DNA from: Campylobacter_A concisus_Y
GTDB lineage: Bacteria > Campylobacterota > Campylobacteria > Campylobacterales > Campylobacteraceae
Reading direction: 5' to 3'
Length of the DNA: 64,000 nucleotides
Assembly (NCBI RefSeq): GCF_902460415.1
Contig: NZ_CABPTY010000001.1
Location: forward strand, 592,275-656,274
Below, piece by piece: positions 43,392-51,790 of this stretch. A program made the translations under genes and the position numbers. The stretch's first letter is position 1. Each line of letters begins with the position of its first letter. Below the pieces are notes generated by a model. That model was not told where the DNA came from. It worked only from the letters and a program-made list of their open reading frames with translations, and searched no databases.

Positions 43392-44530
43392 TATATAGTT
43401 CCTATTAAATTTTGAAGTTCTTGCTGGCTAGTTGAATAAGCTAGCGCATTTTCTTTTGTAATCTTACCCTCTTTTAGTACTTTCATCAAAGCCTGGGTTT
43501 GCGTACTCATACCAGTTTGTTGTTGATTTAGCTGCATCTGAGAGTAAATTTGATGTATTTTGTTTTCACGTATCAAGTTTGAGATAGCCATATTGTTTAT
43601 TAAAATTTCATGCACCGCGCATCTTCCACCGCCTATCTTTGGGATCAGGCTTTGTGAAACGACAGCAGTTAGCGAAACACTAAGCATATTTCTTACTTGT
43701 AATTGCTCGCTCCCATCGAAACTATCAACGATCCTATTTATAGTTTGAATGGCTGAATTTGTGTGAAGCGTACCAAAGACTAAGTGTCCGGTCTCAGCCG
43801 CCGTAATAGCCGTTGAAATCGTTTCCCTATCTCTCATCTCGCCTACAAGTATGATATCTGGATCTTCACGAACCGCAGATTTTAGAGCCCTTGAGTAAGA
43901 AGTTGCGTCAGTGCCGATATTTCTATGAGAAAATAGAGCTTTTTTATTGTTATGCACAAACTCGACTGGATCCTCAATTGTAATAATATGCTTTCTATAA
44001 TTTAAATTTATCTCATTAAGCATGGCTGCGAGAGTTGTTGATTTACCACTTCCTGTCGGTCCAGTAACCAAAATAAGACCTTTTTCACGCTTAATAATGT
44101 GTTTAAAAATTTGTGGGGCATTTAACTCATCAAGAGATGGGATATTGATTGGGATTATACGAAAAGCAGCAGCTAAATCACCATTCATGGTATAGTAATA
44201 GTTGCCACGAAAGCGACCAATATCTGGAAGCTCGATCGCAAAGTCAAGCTCTTTATTATTCTCAAGTTCACTTTTTTGTTCATCAGTAATCAAAGCAAAA
44301 CATAAATTCTCTATATCCTTGCCTCTTAGCACGCCAAAATCAATAGGCTTTAAAGCACCATCTACTCTTATTTGCGGCTCAGATCTTGAAACAAGGTGAA
44401 GATCGCTTGCCTTATCACTCACAACAGTTTTTAAAAGTGTTTTTATATCGCCAGCAAGATTATTAAGGCTATTATCTTCTGGTATTTTTACACTTAAATT
44501 CTTTGCCTGAAGCTGTTCGATTAGATCCAT
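43391..44530 (-). CDS. pilT: PilT-family type IV pilus retraction ATPase
   Basis: 379 residues, full length. N-terminal PAS-like domain with ASDLHLVSRSEPQIRVDG; Walker A is LILVTGPTGSGKSTTLAAML near residue 152; the Asp box IITIEDPVEF, Walker B DIILVGEMRDRETI and His box AAETGHLVFGTLHTN follow. The PilT-specific AIRNLIRE appears as AISNLIREN. Retracts type IV pili. No pilB, pilC or pilin gene is in the window. It lies between gatC and cvpA in a housekeeping operon. Confidence 0.93.
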   Translation of the reverse strand: MDLIEQLQAKNLSVKIPEDNSLNNLAGDIKTLLKTVVSDKASDLHLVSRSEPQIRVDGALKPIDFGVLRGKDIENLCFALITDEQKSELENNKELDFAIELPDIGRFRGNYYYTMNGDLAAAFRIIPINIPSLDELNAPQIFKHIIKREKGLILVTGPTGSGKSTTLAAMLNEINLNYRKHIITIEDPVEFVHNNKKALFSHRNIGTDATSYSRALKSAVREDPDIILVGEMRDRETISTAITAAETGHLVFGTLHTNSAIQTINRIVDSFDGSEQLQVRNMLSVSLTAVVSQSLIPKIGGGRCAVHEILINNMAISNLIRENKIHQIYSQMQLNQQQTGMSTQTQALMKVLKEGKITKENALAYSTSQQELQNLIGTI

Positions 44531-44540
44531 ATTTTTACCA

Positions 44541-44828
44541 TTATTCTATTATTTTTGGTACAGCAAAAAAATGCCCTTCACGCGAAGGAGCGTATTTCAA
44601 GATCGTATCAATCACATCGCTTGGTCTTGGCTCATCTTCTCTTAAAGGTGTGCCACCTTTTATAGAGCTAACTACAGCTTCATCGCTGCTTAGATCAAGT
44701 TCGTTTAAAATATCAACAAAAGATACAATCTCACTTAGTTGTTTTTTTACTTCTTCTCTTTTTTCATCACTGATTTGTAAGGCAGAAAGTTTTTCTAATT
44801 TATTTAAAAGAGTATCATCTATTTGCAT
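44541..44828 (-). CDS. gatC: Aspartyl/glutamyl-tRNA amidotransferase subunit C
   Basis: 95 residues. MQIDDTLLNKLEKLSALQISDEKREEVKKQL and the PLREDEPRPSD motif are typical of GatC, which stabilises GatA in the GatCAB complex that amidates Glu-tRNA-Gln and Asp-tRNA-Asn. First gene of the nine-gene operon running to aroE; TATAAT upstream. Confidence 0.93.
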   Translation of the reverse strand: MQIDDTLLNKLEKLSALQISDEKREEVKKQLSEIVSFVDILNELDLSSDEAVVSSIKGGTPLREDEPRPSDVIDTILKYAPSREGHFFAVPKIIE

Positions 44829-44861
44829 TATATAAGTAACCTTATTAATTAATTTTGAGCC

Positions 44862-44867
44862 ATTATA
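44862..44867 (-). promoter_or_regulatory. -10 box for the gatC-aroE operon
   Basis: Minus-strand TATAAT in GATATAATGG, 34 bases before gatC. No other strong box was seen before aroE, and almost all the genes are separated by fewer than 15 bases or overlap. Confidence 0.7.
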
Positions 44868-44912
44868 TCACATTCAAGCTTTAATTTTGGGATAGTTTTA
44901 ATTTAATTATGT

Positions 44913-44918
44913 TAAAAT
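44913..44918 (+). promoter_or_regulatory. -10 box for the YfgM-like/BamB-like operon
   Basis: TAAAAT in TATGTTAAAATCTGC, 38 bases before the TTG start at 44956, with an upstream TG as in extended -10 promoters. Confidence 0.5.
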
Positions 44919-44955
44919 CTGCGAATTAAAATTTTTTAAAAATAAAGGAAAAGCG

Positions 44956-45519
44956 TTGGCTATAAAAGAAGATCTAACACAGATAAAACAAGAGATTGGT
45001 GCTCAAGAACAGTTTTTAGAAAGCATGATCAAAGGTGAGCGTTTCTTTAGAAAGTATAAAAAATTTATGATAATTGCCATTATCGTTGCCGTCATTGCAA
45101 TTATTGGATTTTATTCGAACAAAATAATAAATGATAATAGAATTGAAGATGCAAATTTGGCTTACTCAAAGCTCATTTTAAATCCAAACGATGCAAATGC
45201 CTTAAGCATTTTAAAAGAAAAAGAACCAAATTTATATGCACTTTTTTCACTTCAGCAAAAGCTTGATAAAAATGAGACAAATGGCATTAGTGAACTTGCA
45301 AATTTAAAAGTAAATCCTATAGTAAAAGATATCATTCTTTCACAAAATGGTAATGCAAACACTCAGATTTTAAGCGAATATAGCACACTTTTAAAAGGTT
45401 TTGAGCTTTTAAAACAAAACAAAATCAAAGAAGCAAATGATGAGTTTAATAAAATTTCACTCGACTCTCAACTTCAAACTTTAGTTAAAAATTTAAAACA
45501 CTATCAGGGAATAAAATAA
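44956..45519 (+). CDS. YfgM-like tetratricopeptide membrane protein
   Basis: 187 residues from a TTG with AAAGGA 6 bases upstream. A cytoplasmic N-terminus of about 36 residues, a single membrane helix (FMIIAIIVAVIAIIGFYSNKI, 37-57), then an alpha-helical periplasmic domain with repeat-like helices. Topology and position just before a BamB-like lipoprotein match E. coli yfgM-bamB; YfgM is a chaperone-linked subunit at the Sec translocon. Sequence similarity itself is not obvious by eye, so this rests on architecture and context. Confidence 0.65.
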   Translation: MAIKEDLTQIKQEIGAQEQFLESMIKGERFFRKYKKFMIIAIIVAVIAIIGFYSNKIINDNRIEDANLAYSKLILNPNDANALSILKEKEPNLYALFSLQQKLDKNETNGISELANLKVNPIVKDIILSQNGNANTQILSEYSTLLKGFELLKQNKIKEANDEFNKISLDSQLQTLVKNLKHYQGIK

Positions 45520-46526
45520 TGAAAAAAATTACTCTTTTCTTGGCTTTTGCCTTGGCTTTAGTTTTAAGCGGATGTGGCACAAAAAGACAATATTTCGAGC
45601 CAGCTCAAACCTCTGGCAAAATTTCTTTGTCAAAAGATATGCCATCTTATATCAAATCAGCAAATGCAAATGGCGCCACTCTTGACAACGGCAATATCAT
45701 CACCAAAAACGGTCTAAATACAAACATCAAGTTGCCTGAAAATTTTAATTTCTTAAATGAAAACAACGGCTTTATCATATCAGCTAGTATAAATGGCGAT
45801 CTAAATGTGACAGATCCTAGTGGACACAGCGTTTATAGCAATAAATTTCCAACAGCAATCGTTGCTGCTTCTCTTGATCAAAACCTATTAGCAGCTATCA
45901 GCACGGCAAACCACATCTATCTAATAGACATAAATACCGCAACAACAATAATGGAATATAGCTCGTCTAATATAGCAGCGGTTGATTCAAGGGTCGTAGC
46001 ACCATTTTTTATGAGCTCGCTTATCGTTTATCCGGCATTAGATGGCAAAATTTATATAGTACAAAAAGAGACTGGTAGAATTTTACGTGACGTGGTCGTA
46101 AGCTCTGAAAATTTCTTTAATAACATCATATTCTTAGGCGTTGAGGGCGATAATCTAATTGCAGCAACAGCAAAAAAACTAATCGTCATTAACCCAAGTC
46201 AAACGGTTTATTATGACGGTGAGATCAAAGATGTACTAGTTAATAACGATGAAATTTATATCTTTAAAAAAGATGGTACGATCGTAAGAACAAATCTTAT
46301 GCTAAAAGAGCAAAATAAAGTAAATTTCAAATTTGCCATCTTCTCAGCAGCTACTATTATCAATAATAAGCTCTACATAATCGAAAAAACAGGCTACGTT
46401 ATAAAAACAAATTTAGACCTCAGTGGAGCTGAAATTTATGAATTTAGCGATGAGATAAAAGATAAAAGCTTTATGGGCAATGATACCTTTTATTATGATA
46501 ATGAACTTGTTAATTTAGGGCAATGA
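45519..46526 (+). CDS. BamB-like PQQ beta-propeller lipoprotein
   Basis: 335 residues. A lipoprotein signal, ALVLSGCGT, puts the acylated Cys at 19. The mature part has repeated blade-like strands (DGKIYIVQKETGRIL, DNLIAATAKKLIVINPS, NKLYIIEKTGYVIKTNLDLSG), consistent with a PQQ/WD-type propeller. BamB helps the BAM complex insert outer-membrane proteins. The assignment as a true BamB is an inference from fold, lipobox and the YfgM-like neighbour; it is a little shorter than the E. coli protein (about 390). Confidence 0.72.
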   Translation: MKKITLFLAFALALVLSGCGTKRQYFEPAQTSGKISLSKDMPSYIKSANANGATLDNGNIITKNGLNTNIKLPENFNFLNENNGFIISASINGDLNVTDPSGHSVYSNKFPTAIVAASLDQNLLAAISTANHIYLIDINTATTIMEYSSSNIAAVDSRVVAPFFMSSLIVYPALDGKIYIVQKETGRILRDVVVSSENFFNNIIFLGVEGDNLIAATAKKLIVINPSQTVYYDGEIKDVLVNNDEIYIFKKDGTIVRTNLMLKEQNKVNFKFAIFSAATIINNKLYIIEKTGYVIKTNLDLSGAEIYEFSDEIKDKSFMGNDTFYYDNELVNLGQ

Positions 46527-46855
46527 ACCAAAAAATTTGGGAGCTTTTTGAAGCCAAAAAAATCCTTTTAAAAGATATCAAAGCACTTAATACAAGTGAA
46601 TTTAGTACAAAAAAGACGCTTGATATCTTTTGGGGAGTGGACAATAAGAGCTTTTATAGTCTTATCTTTTTAAGAAAAGCAAAAAGTAGATTGCTACGTA
46701 AAGAGGCTTTGGAGCTTGAAGAAATTTCTAAAAAAATAGAGATGAAATTCCAAACAAATCTAAGAAAAAAAACTATATTTTATAGCTCAGAAATTTGTTC
46801 TAAAGCCTTAAAAGAACTACAAGACAATAATTGGCGATGTTATGATTTTGTGTAA
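46523..46855 (+). CDS. Conserved hypothetical protein
   Basis: 110 residues, no signal peptide, helical and strongly basic (LRKAKSRLLRKEALELEEISKKIEMK). Overlaps the lipoprotein gene by 4 bases and coaX by 14, so it is firmly in the operon. A gene of this size sits between the lipoprotein and coaX in C. jejuni too as I recall (Cj0395c), hence probably genuine and conserved. No function can be stated. Confidence 0.75.
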   Translation: MNQKIWELFEAKKILLKDIKALNTSEFSTKKTLDIFWGVDNKSFYSLIFLRKAKSRLLRKEALELEEISKKIEMKFQTNLRKKTIFYSSEICSKALKELQDNNWRCYDFV

Positions 46856-47471
46856 TATAGGCAATACTAACGCTACATTTTTAGAAGATGGCAAAATCTC
46901 ACGTATGAAAATTTCTGAGTTTAAAAGCTATAAGCCAGAAAAAAAAGTATATTTTATATCCGTAAATGATGAAATTTTAAATATTTTAAAAGATAATAAG
47001 ATGTTTGTGGATCTAGAACCATTTTTTACTATTGATACGATATATCAGGGTCTAGGTGTAGATAGAATCGCAGCATGTTACTCTATAAATAATGGCGTAA
47101 TCGTTGATGCTGGAAGCGCCATAACAGTTGACATTATGGCAAATTCTATCCATCTTGGAGGATATATCTTGCCAGGCATTTCAAGTATGCTAAACGCCTA
47201 CAAAAGTATCTCGCCACGACTTGATATTACTATAAATTCACAAATTGACATAGATGCACTACCACAAAAAACAGCTGATGCCGTGAGTTATGGCATTATT
47301 AAACCAATAATAACTCTACTAGATAAGCTAGCCGGTGATAAAAAAGTCTATTTTACTGGTGGAGATGGCGATTTTTTGTCAAAATTTTTTAAAAATGCTA
47401 TTTGCGACAAGATGCTAGTTTTTCGTGCCATGCAAAAGCTAATAACTGAAAAGAAAGATATGATAATATGA
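46842..47471 (+). CDS. coaX: Type III pantothenate kinase
   Basis: 209 residues, shorter than the usual 250. ASKHA fold: CNIGNTNATFLEDG at the N-terminus (phosphate loop), GLGVDRIAACYS, VIVDAGSAITVDIM, and GGYILPGISSML. Phosphorylates pantothenate in CoA synthesis. Overlaps hisG by 4 bases. Confidence 0.93.
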   Translation: MILCNIGNTNATFLEDGKISRMKISEFKSYKPEKKVYFISVNDEILNILKDNKMFVDLEPFFTIDTIYQGLGVDRIAACYSINNGVIVDAGSAITVDIMANSIHLGGYILPGISSMLNAYKSISPRLDITINSQIDIDALPQKTADAVSYGIIKPIITLLDKLAGDKKVYFTGGDGDFLSKFFKNAICDKMLVFRAMQKLITEKKDMII

Positions 47472-48076
47472 TAACAGTAGCACTACCAAAGGGAAGAATA
47501 GCCGAGGCAACACTAGAAATTTTTAGAAAAATTTTTGGTTCAAGTTTTTTATTTGAAGATAGAAAATTAATCCTTGAAGAAGGAAATTTTAGATTTTTAA
47601 TGGTTCGCAACCAAGATATCCCAACTTATGTCACTGAAGGTGCGGCTGATATTGGTGTAGTGGGGCTCGACGTACTTGAAGAGCACAAGCCAAATGTTGT
47701 AAGGCTACTGGATTTAAAAATCGGACAGTGCAAAGTTTGTATTGGCATAAAAAACGACTCTGAACTAGATCTAAACCAGCCAGAGCTAAAAATAGCCACA
47801 AAAATGCCAAATATAACAAGAAATTATTTTACGAAACAAGCCGTAGCTGTAAAGATCATTAAGCTTTATGGCTCGATCGAACTTGCACCATTAGTTGGCT
47901 TAAGCGATGCGATAGTTGATGTAGTCGAAACTGGCTCAACCATGAAACAAAATGGGCTAAAGATCGCTGGTGATATCATACAAAGCTCAGCTTATCTAAT
48001 AGCAAATAAAAATAGTTTTATTATTAAAAAAGATGAGATTTTAGAACTTTACAAAAAAATCAAAGAAGAAATTTAA
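47468..48076 (+). CDS. hisG: ATP phosphoribosyltransferase, short form
   Basis: 202 residues, the short HisG form, which lacks the C-terminal allosteric domain and usually needs the regulatory subunit HisZ; hisZ is not in this window. VALPKGRIAEATLEIF opens the protein, with GAADIGVVGLDVL and DAIVDVVETGSTMKQNGL (PRPP loop) later. First step of histidine synthesis. Last intact gene of the 44956-48076 operon. Confidence 0.95.
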   Translation: MITVALPKGRIAEATLEIFRKIFGSSFLFEDRKLILEEGNFRFLMVRNQDIPTYVTEGAADIGVVGLDVLEEHKPNVVRLLDLKIGQCKVCIGIKNDSELDLNQPELKIATKMPNITRNYFTKQAVAVKIIKLYGSIELAPLVGLSDAIVDVVETGSTMKQNGLKIAGDIIQSSAYLIANKNSFIIKKDEILELYKKIKEEI

Positions 48077-48216
48077 AGTCCTTCTCTCTTATCATAAAGT
48101 GCAAAATTTCTCTAATTATAAAGTCCGACTATTCGCTTATAAATTCTTTTAGAATAACGCATTGGTAGTCACTGACACACTTTTTATATTAATTTATCTT
48201 AATAGATTAGTACTGA
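48077..48216. other. Gap upstream of the cytochrome relic, no feature seen
   Basis: AT-rich, no tRNA or terminator found after hisG. It may include degraded 5' sequence of the relic; only short non-convincing frames are present. The gap 48709-48855 after the relic is likewise without a recognisable feature. Confidence 0.4.
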
Positions 48217-48708
48217 CATACAAATAACGATCTAAACGTAACAAAAATAGTAGTCTCCAACGAGCTAAGAGCCAAACATAAGCTAAAGTCTCATCACGAG
48301 TATCTAAGCTTTGATTGTATTGATTTCCATCAAAATTAAGGTGATGATCCTAGTAAATTTAAAGAGATAGGTGATAATGGCTGCACTAGCTGTCATACAA
48401 ATGTGATAGATAGCAATAAAATATCAGCACAAGCTCAAAAGATGTATGCCCACTATAAAAAACTTCTTGGCAGTGATAAAGAGCTAAAATGTGTAAGCTA
48501 CCACTATAATGCAGGATATAGCGCTGGCTTTAGAAATTACCTTGAATACTGGAAGCCAATATATAAAAATTTATGAAAATAAGATGCTTGAGCAAAAGAT
48601 TGATACTAAGAAAAAATTTTAAAAGATGATTATAACCCTACAAAAGAAGAAGAGGAATTTTTAAAACAAAAGGCTGATAAGAATAATACAAAACATGTTG
48701 GTGGGTAG
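48217..48708 (+). pseudogene. Decayed multihaem cytochrome c gene
   Basis: Reading from 48217 gives DLNVTKIVVSNELRAKHKLK, SHHEYLSFDCIDFHQN, a stop (48337), then DDPSKFKEIGDNGCTSCHTN, later LGSDKELKCVSYHYNAGYSA and EYWKP, and a stop at 48574. One haem motif is intact (CTSCH, 48382-48396). Two others are broken by single changes: CIDFH at 48316 and CVSYH at 48490, each with the second Cys lost. Sequence continues in other frames (IYENKMLEQK from about 48570, DDYNPTKEEEEFLKQKADK to the TAG at 48706-48708). A membrane anchor was not found upstream, so the 5' part is missing. It was probably a periplasmic electron carrier of a NapC/NrfH-like or related family; that last point is not secure. Confidence 0.8.
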
Positions 48709-48855
48709 TCTAAACTTTCTATTAATCAGGCAAGCAATTTAGTCTTACCTAATTTTACCTATTATATAAAGCTTTTTAATAAAAATTTATATTATAAATT
48801 GACTAAATTTACAAACATACTAAAAGACAAAATAGTAAATTTTAATCTTCAAAAT

Positions 48856-49500
48856 TTAAAAAATCTGTATAAGTTCTTTGTTTTCAAGCTTATATGAGTT
48901 GTCGCATTTAGCTGCTAGATCGTTGTCGTGAGTTACTAGAACAAGGGCAGCGTTATTTTCATTTATATAGTCAAATAAAACTTGCATCACTTCATTTGCT
49001 GTTTGCTTATCAAGGTTGCCCGTTGGCTCGTCTGCAAAGATGATCTTTGGCTTTTTGGTAAGCACTCTAGCAATACTAACACGTTGCTGCTGACCACCGC
49101 TTAGCTCACCAACTTTTTGATTTATCACATTTAAAATTTTAAGCGACTCAAGCTCTTTTTCTTCTATTTTTTCGCCAGATAAGATGCTTGCAAGCTCGAT
49201 ATTTTCATAAGCACTAAATCCTTTAAAAAGATAGTGTGACTGGAAAATAATACCAAAATGAAGCCTTCTAATGGCCAAAAGCTCGTTTTGAGAAAGCTCA
49301 TAGATCGATCTATCTTGATAGATGACCTCGCCAAAATTTGGTTTTAAAAGTGTTGAAAGTATGTGTAAGAGCGTTGATTTGCCACAACCGCTAACGCCGG
49401 TTATCGCGATGCTTTGTTTTTGATTGAGAGTTAAATTTATATTATTAAAGAGCGTATAATCATACGCAAAGCCTAGATTAGACGCTCTTAAAATTTCCAT
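48856..49500 (-). CDS. ABC transporter ATP-binding protein, LolD/FtsE-like
   Basis: 214 residues. Walker A is ITGVSGCGKSTLLHIL near residue 34, signature LSGGQQQRVSIARVL, and Walker B IIFADEPTGNLD, the form of LolD/MacB/FtsE ATPases. No permease gene is adjacent; the partner may be elsewhere. Its start overlaps the tsf stop by 1 base, the same tsf-ABC arrangement I recall in C. jejuni (Cj1180c-Cj1181c). Lipoprotein release is one possibility. Confidence 0.85.
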   Translation of the reverse strand: MEILRASNLGFAYDYTLFNNINLTLNQKQSIAITGVSGCGKSTLLHILSTLLKPNFGEVIYQDRSIYELSQNELLAIRRLHFGIIFQSHYLFKGFSAYENIELASILSGEKIEEKELESLKILNVINQKVGELSGGQQQRVSIARVLTKKPKIIFADEPTGNLDKQTANEVMQVLFDYINENNAALVLVTHDNDLAAKCDNSYKLENKELIQIF

Positions 49501-50564
49501 TAGCCTATTTGAGCAGCAACTTCTGCAGCAAAGTCATCTACTTTTTTCTCTAAGCCTTCACCAAGCTCAAAACGAACGTATTTTACGATCTCGATCTTAC
49601 CGCCAAGCTCTTTGCTCTTCTCTTCGATAACTTGTTCGATAGTCTTTTTATCGTCCATTACATAAAACTGACCTAAAAGTGTAAGGCGTTGGTCAAGTAC
49701 TGTGTTGTCAGCGTAAAATCTCTCGATCTTACCAGGGATGATCTTATCCCAAATTTTCTCAGGTTTGCCCTCAGCTTTTAGCTCTTCTTCGATCGCTTTT
49801 GTAGCTTTTGCAAGCTCAGCATCACCTATCTGGCAGTGGCTAGCATACTCAGGGATGTGATGAAGTGGCTTGCCTAGGCGTTTTAACTCTTCATTTTCTT
49901 TTTCAAGCTCAGCACGAAGTGCGATAAATTCTTTCTCAACAAAATCTTTATCAAGGTCTTTGTAGCTTATAACGCTTGGCTTCATAGCAGCTGCGTGCAT
50001 ACATAAATTTCTTATAAAATCAGCTGCTTTGTTTGCAACTTCAGCGCTTTCGCAAGCTGCACCGATAAGTACGCCAACACGGCCATTTGAGTGAACATAG
50101 CCATTTACCACGCCCTTATCGTCAGCACTAATAGTCTCAAAGCGGCGCACTACAAGATTTTCACCGATAGTTGCGATCTGAGTTTTGAAATAATCTTCAA
50201 ATTTAACACCATTTAAAGTGCTCGCATTTAGCTCTTCAACTGTTTTTATGCCGCTTGATTGGATGTGAGCTGTTGCGTCTTTTGCAAGTGCTTGAAACTG
50301 TGGGTTTCTAGCAACGAAGTCAGTTTCAGAGTTGATCTCACTGATAGTTGCTTTTTTGCATTTTGAGCAAACTTCAACACTTACCAAGCCTTCGCTTGCA
50401 AGGCGGTCAGCCTTTTTAGCAGCTTGGCCTAGGCCTTTTTCACGAAGGATGTCAACAGCTTTTTCCATGTCACCATTTGCTTCGCCAAGTGCCTTTTTGC
50501 AGTCCATCATGCCAGCTCCAGTTGATTCACGGAGCTCTTTTACCATTTGTGCAGTTATTTCCAT
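49500..50564 (-). CDS. tsf: Translation elongation factor Ts
   Basis: 354 residues. UBA-like N-terminus MEITAQMVKELRESTGAGMMDCKKAL is diagnostic; SEGLVSVEVCSKCKKATISEINSETDFVARN holds the EF-Tu-binding TDFVARN with a CxxC insert. Catalyses GDP/GTP exchange on EF-Tu. Overlaps the rpsB stop by 1 base. Confidence 0.97.
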   Translation of the reverse strand: MEITAQMVKELRESTGAGMMDCKKALGEANGDMEKAVDILREKGLGQAAKKADRLASEGLVSVEVCSKCKKATISEINSETDFVARNPQFQALAKDATAHIQSSGIKTVEELNASTLNGVKFEDYFKTQIATIGENLVVRRFETISADDKGVVNGYVHSNGRVGVLIGAACESAEVANKAADFIRNLCMHAAAMKPSVISYKDLDKDFVEKEFIALRAELEKENEELKRLGKPLHHIPEYASHCQIGDAELAKATKAIEEELKAEGKPEKIWDKIIPGKIERFYADNTVLDQRLTLLGQFYVMDDKKTIEQVIEEKSKELGGKIEIVKYVRFELGEGLEKKVDDFAAEVAAQIG

Positions 50565-51352
50565 TATTCTTCGTCCTCGCCAAAGTCTTCTTCGCTCATA
50601 GCCTCAGCTACAACTGCGTCTTTCTCATCTTGGCTTACTTCTTCGCCAGCAGCTTGTTCGCCACCATCTTGCTCAAGAAGTGATTTACCTTCGTTGATCG
50701 CTTCAGCCATCTCTTGGCAGAAAAGCTGAACAGAGCGGATCGCGTCATCGTTTCCTGGGATCGGATAGTCAACAACATCAGGATCGCAGTTTGTATCGAT
50801 CGGTGCTACAACTGGGATCTTTAAGCGGTTTGCCTCTTGAACAGCGATCTTTTCTTTAACTGTATCAACGACAAATATCATATCAGGTAGGCTTTTCATA
50901 TTACGGATACCACCAAGAGTTGCGATAAGCTTCTCTTTTTTGCGGCGAAGCATCAAAGCCTCTTTTTTAGTTAGTAAATTTATCGAACCATCTTCTTCCA
51001 TAGTCTCGATAACTTCTAGTTTGCGGATAGACTGGCGGATAGTACCGAAGTTTGTCATCATACCACCTAACCAGCGGTGATTTACATAAGGCATTCCACA
51101 TTTTTCAGCGTACTCTTTGATAGCATCGATAGCTTGTTTTTTAGTACCAACAAATAGCACTGACTTACCTTCAGCAGCTGCGTCACGAACAATGTTGTAA
51201 GTGTAGCGGAAGTAGCGGATAGTCTTTTGTAGATCTATAATATAGATACCTTTTCTCTCGCCAAAGATAAATTTTTTCATCTTTGGGTTCCAGCGGCGTG
51301 TTTGGTGACCAAAATGTACGCCACACTCTAATAAATCTCTCATAGTTACCAT
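50564..51352 (-). CDS. rpsB: 30S ribosomal protein S2
   Basis: 262 residues. MRDLLECGVHFGHQTRRWNP, the S2 start, FVGTKKQAIDAIKEYAEKCG, and VDTNCDP-type block (PIDTNCDPDVVDYPIPGNDD). The C-terminus is acidic (EDFGEDEE). Promoter box at 51463 gives a leader of roughly 100 bases; AAGGAG ribosome site. Confidence 0.98.
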   Translation of the reverse strand: MVTMRDLLECGVHFGHQTRRWNPKMKKFIFGERKGIYIIDLQKTIRYFRYTYNIVRDAAAEGKSVLFVGTKKQAIDAIKEYAEKCGMPYVNHRWLGGMMTNFGTIRQSIRKLEVIETMEEDGSINLLTKKEALMLRRKKEKLIATLGGIRNMKSLPDMIFVVDTVKEKIAVQEANRLKIPVVAPIDTNCDPDVVDYPIPGNDDAIRSVQLFCQEMAEAINEGKSLLEQDGGEQAAGEEVSQDEKDAVVAEAMSEEDFGEDEE

Positions 51353-51455
51353 GAGTTTCTCCTTGTTTTAGGCATTTTGCCTTGAATTTAGTTTTATCCT
51401 CCACGACCATTAATGCTTTCGCACAACCAAATTTAGGATTGTCGTGTGTGAAATA
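51353..51455 (-). promoter_or_regulatory. Untranslated leader of rpsB
   Basis: About 100 bases lie between the -10 box and the start codon, much longer than the other 5' leaders here. It contains AAGGCAAAATGCCTA, a small hairpin near the ribosome site, and possible pairing between ACGACAATCC and GGTTGTGCG. In enterics S2 represses its own mRNA through the leader; whether this one is related is not known. Confidence 0.5.
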
Positions 51456-51462
51456 AAGGGGG

Positions 51463-51468
51463 ATTATA
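51463..51468 (-). promoter_or_regulatory. -10 box for rpsB-tsf-ABC operon
   Basis: Minus-strand TATAAT in AAGTATAATCCCCC with TTTAAG just upstream, matching the Campylobacter sigma-70 type. Confidence 0.75.
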
Positions 51469-51497
51469 CTTAAAGTAATATGAATTTAAACTAAAGT

Positions 51498-51713
51498 TTA
51501 TTTACTTAATTGTGAGTCTTCTTCGATTTTTATTAACTTAGCAAAAATTTCTGCCATTGCTTGCCTTTGTTCGGATGAAATTTCAAGCTTCTTAACATTT
51601 AAAAGAATACTTACAAACTCCTCGTTTTGTAGCGTTTCTACGCCAAATTTTCTTGCGTTTGTAGTGATTTTTAGCACAAGAGGATTTTTTGATTTAAAGT
51701 TTTCGTAAGGCAT
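51498..51713 (-). CDS. Small hypothetical protein
   Basis: 71 residues, no membrane segment. Basic N-terminus (MPYENFKSKNPLVLKITTNARKFG) and helical C-terminus (EQRQAMAEIFAKLIKIEEDS). The ATG has AGAAAG(A)-like sequence upstream, weak. Stands alone between rpsB and the DUF4198 gene. The amino acid composition is protein-like, so I keep it; the function is unknown. Confidence 0.6.
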   Translation of the reverse strand: MPYENFKSKNPLVLKITTNARKFGVETLQNEEFVSILLNVKKLEISSEQRQAMAEIFAKLIKIEEDSQLSK

Positions 51714-51790
51714 TCTTTCTCTACTTTCAAAATTACAAAGCGATTATAAAAAATTTATAATAAATTCGGACTCAAATTTATATCAAACTT

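Noticed and set aside
51183..51410. Possible upstream reading frame (75 codons) crossing the rpsB leader and start
   Set aside because: Overlaps rpsB out of frame; no recognisable product. It could be a leader peptide in principle, but nothing supports that beyond the frame itself.
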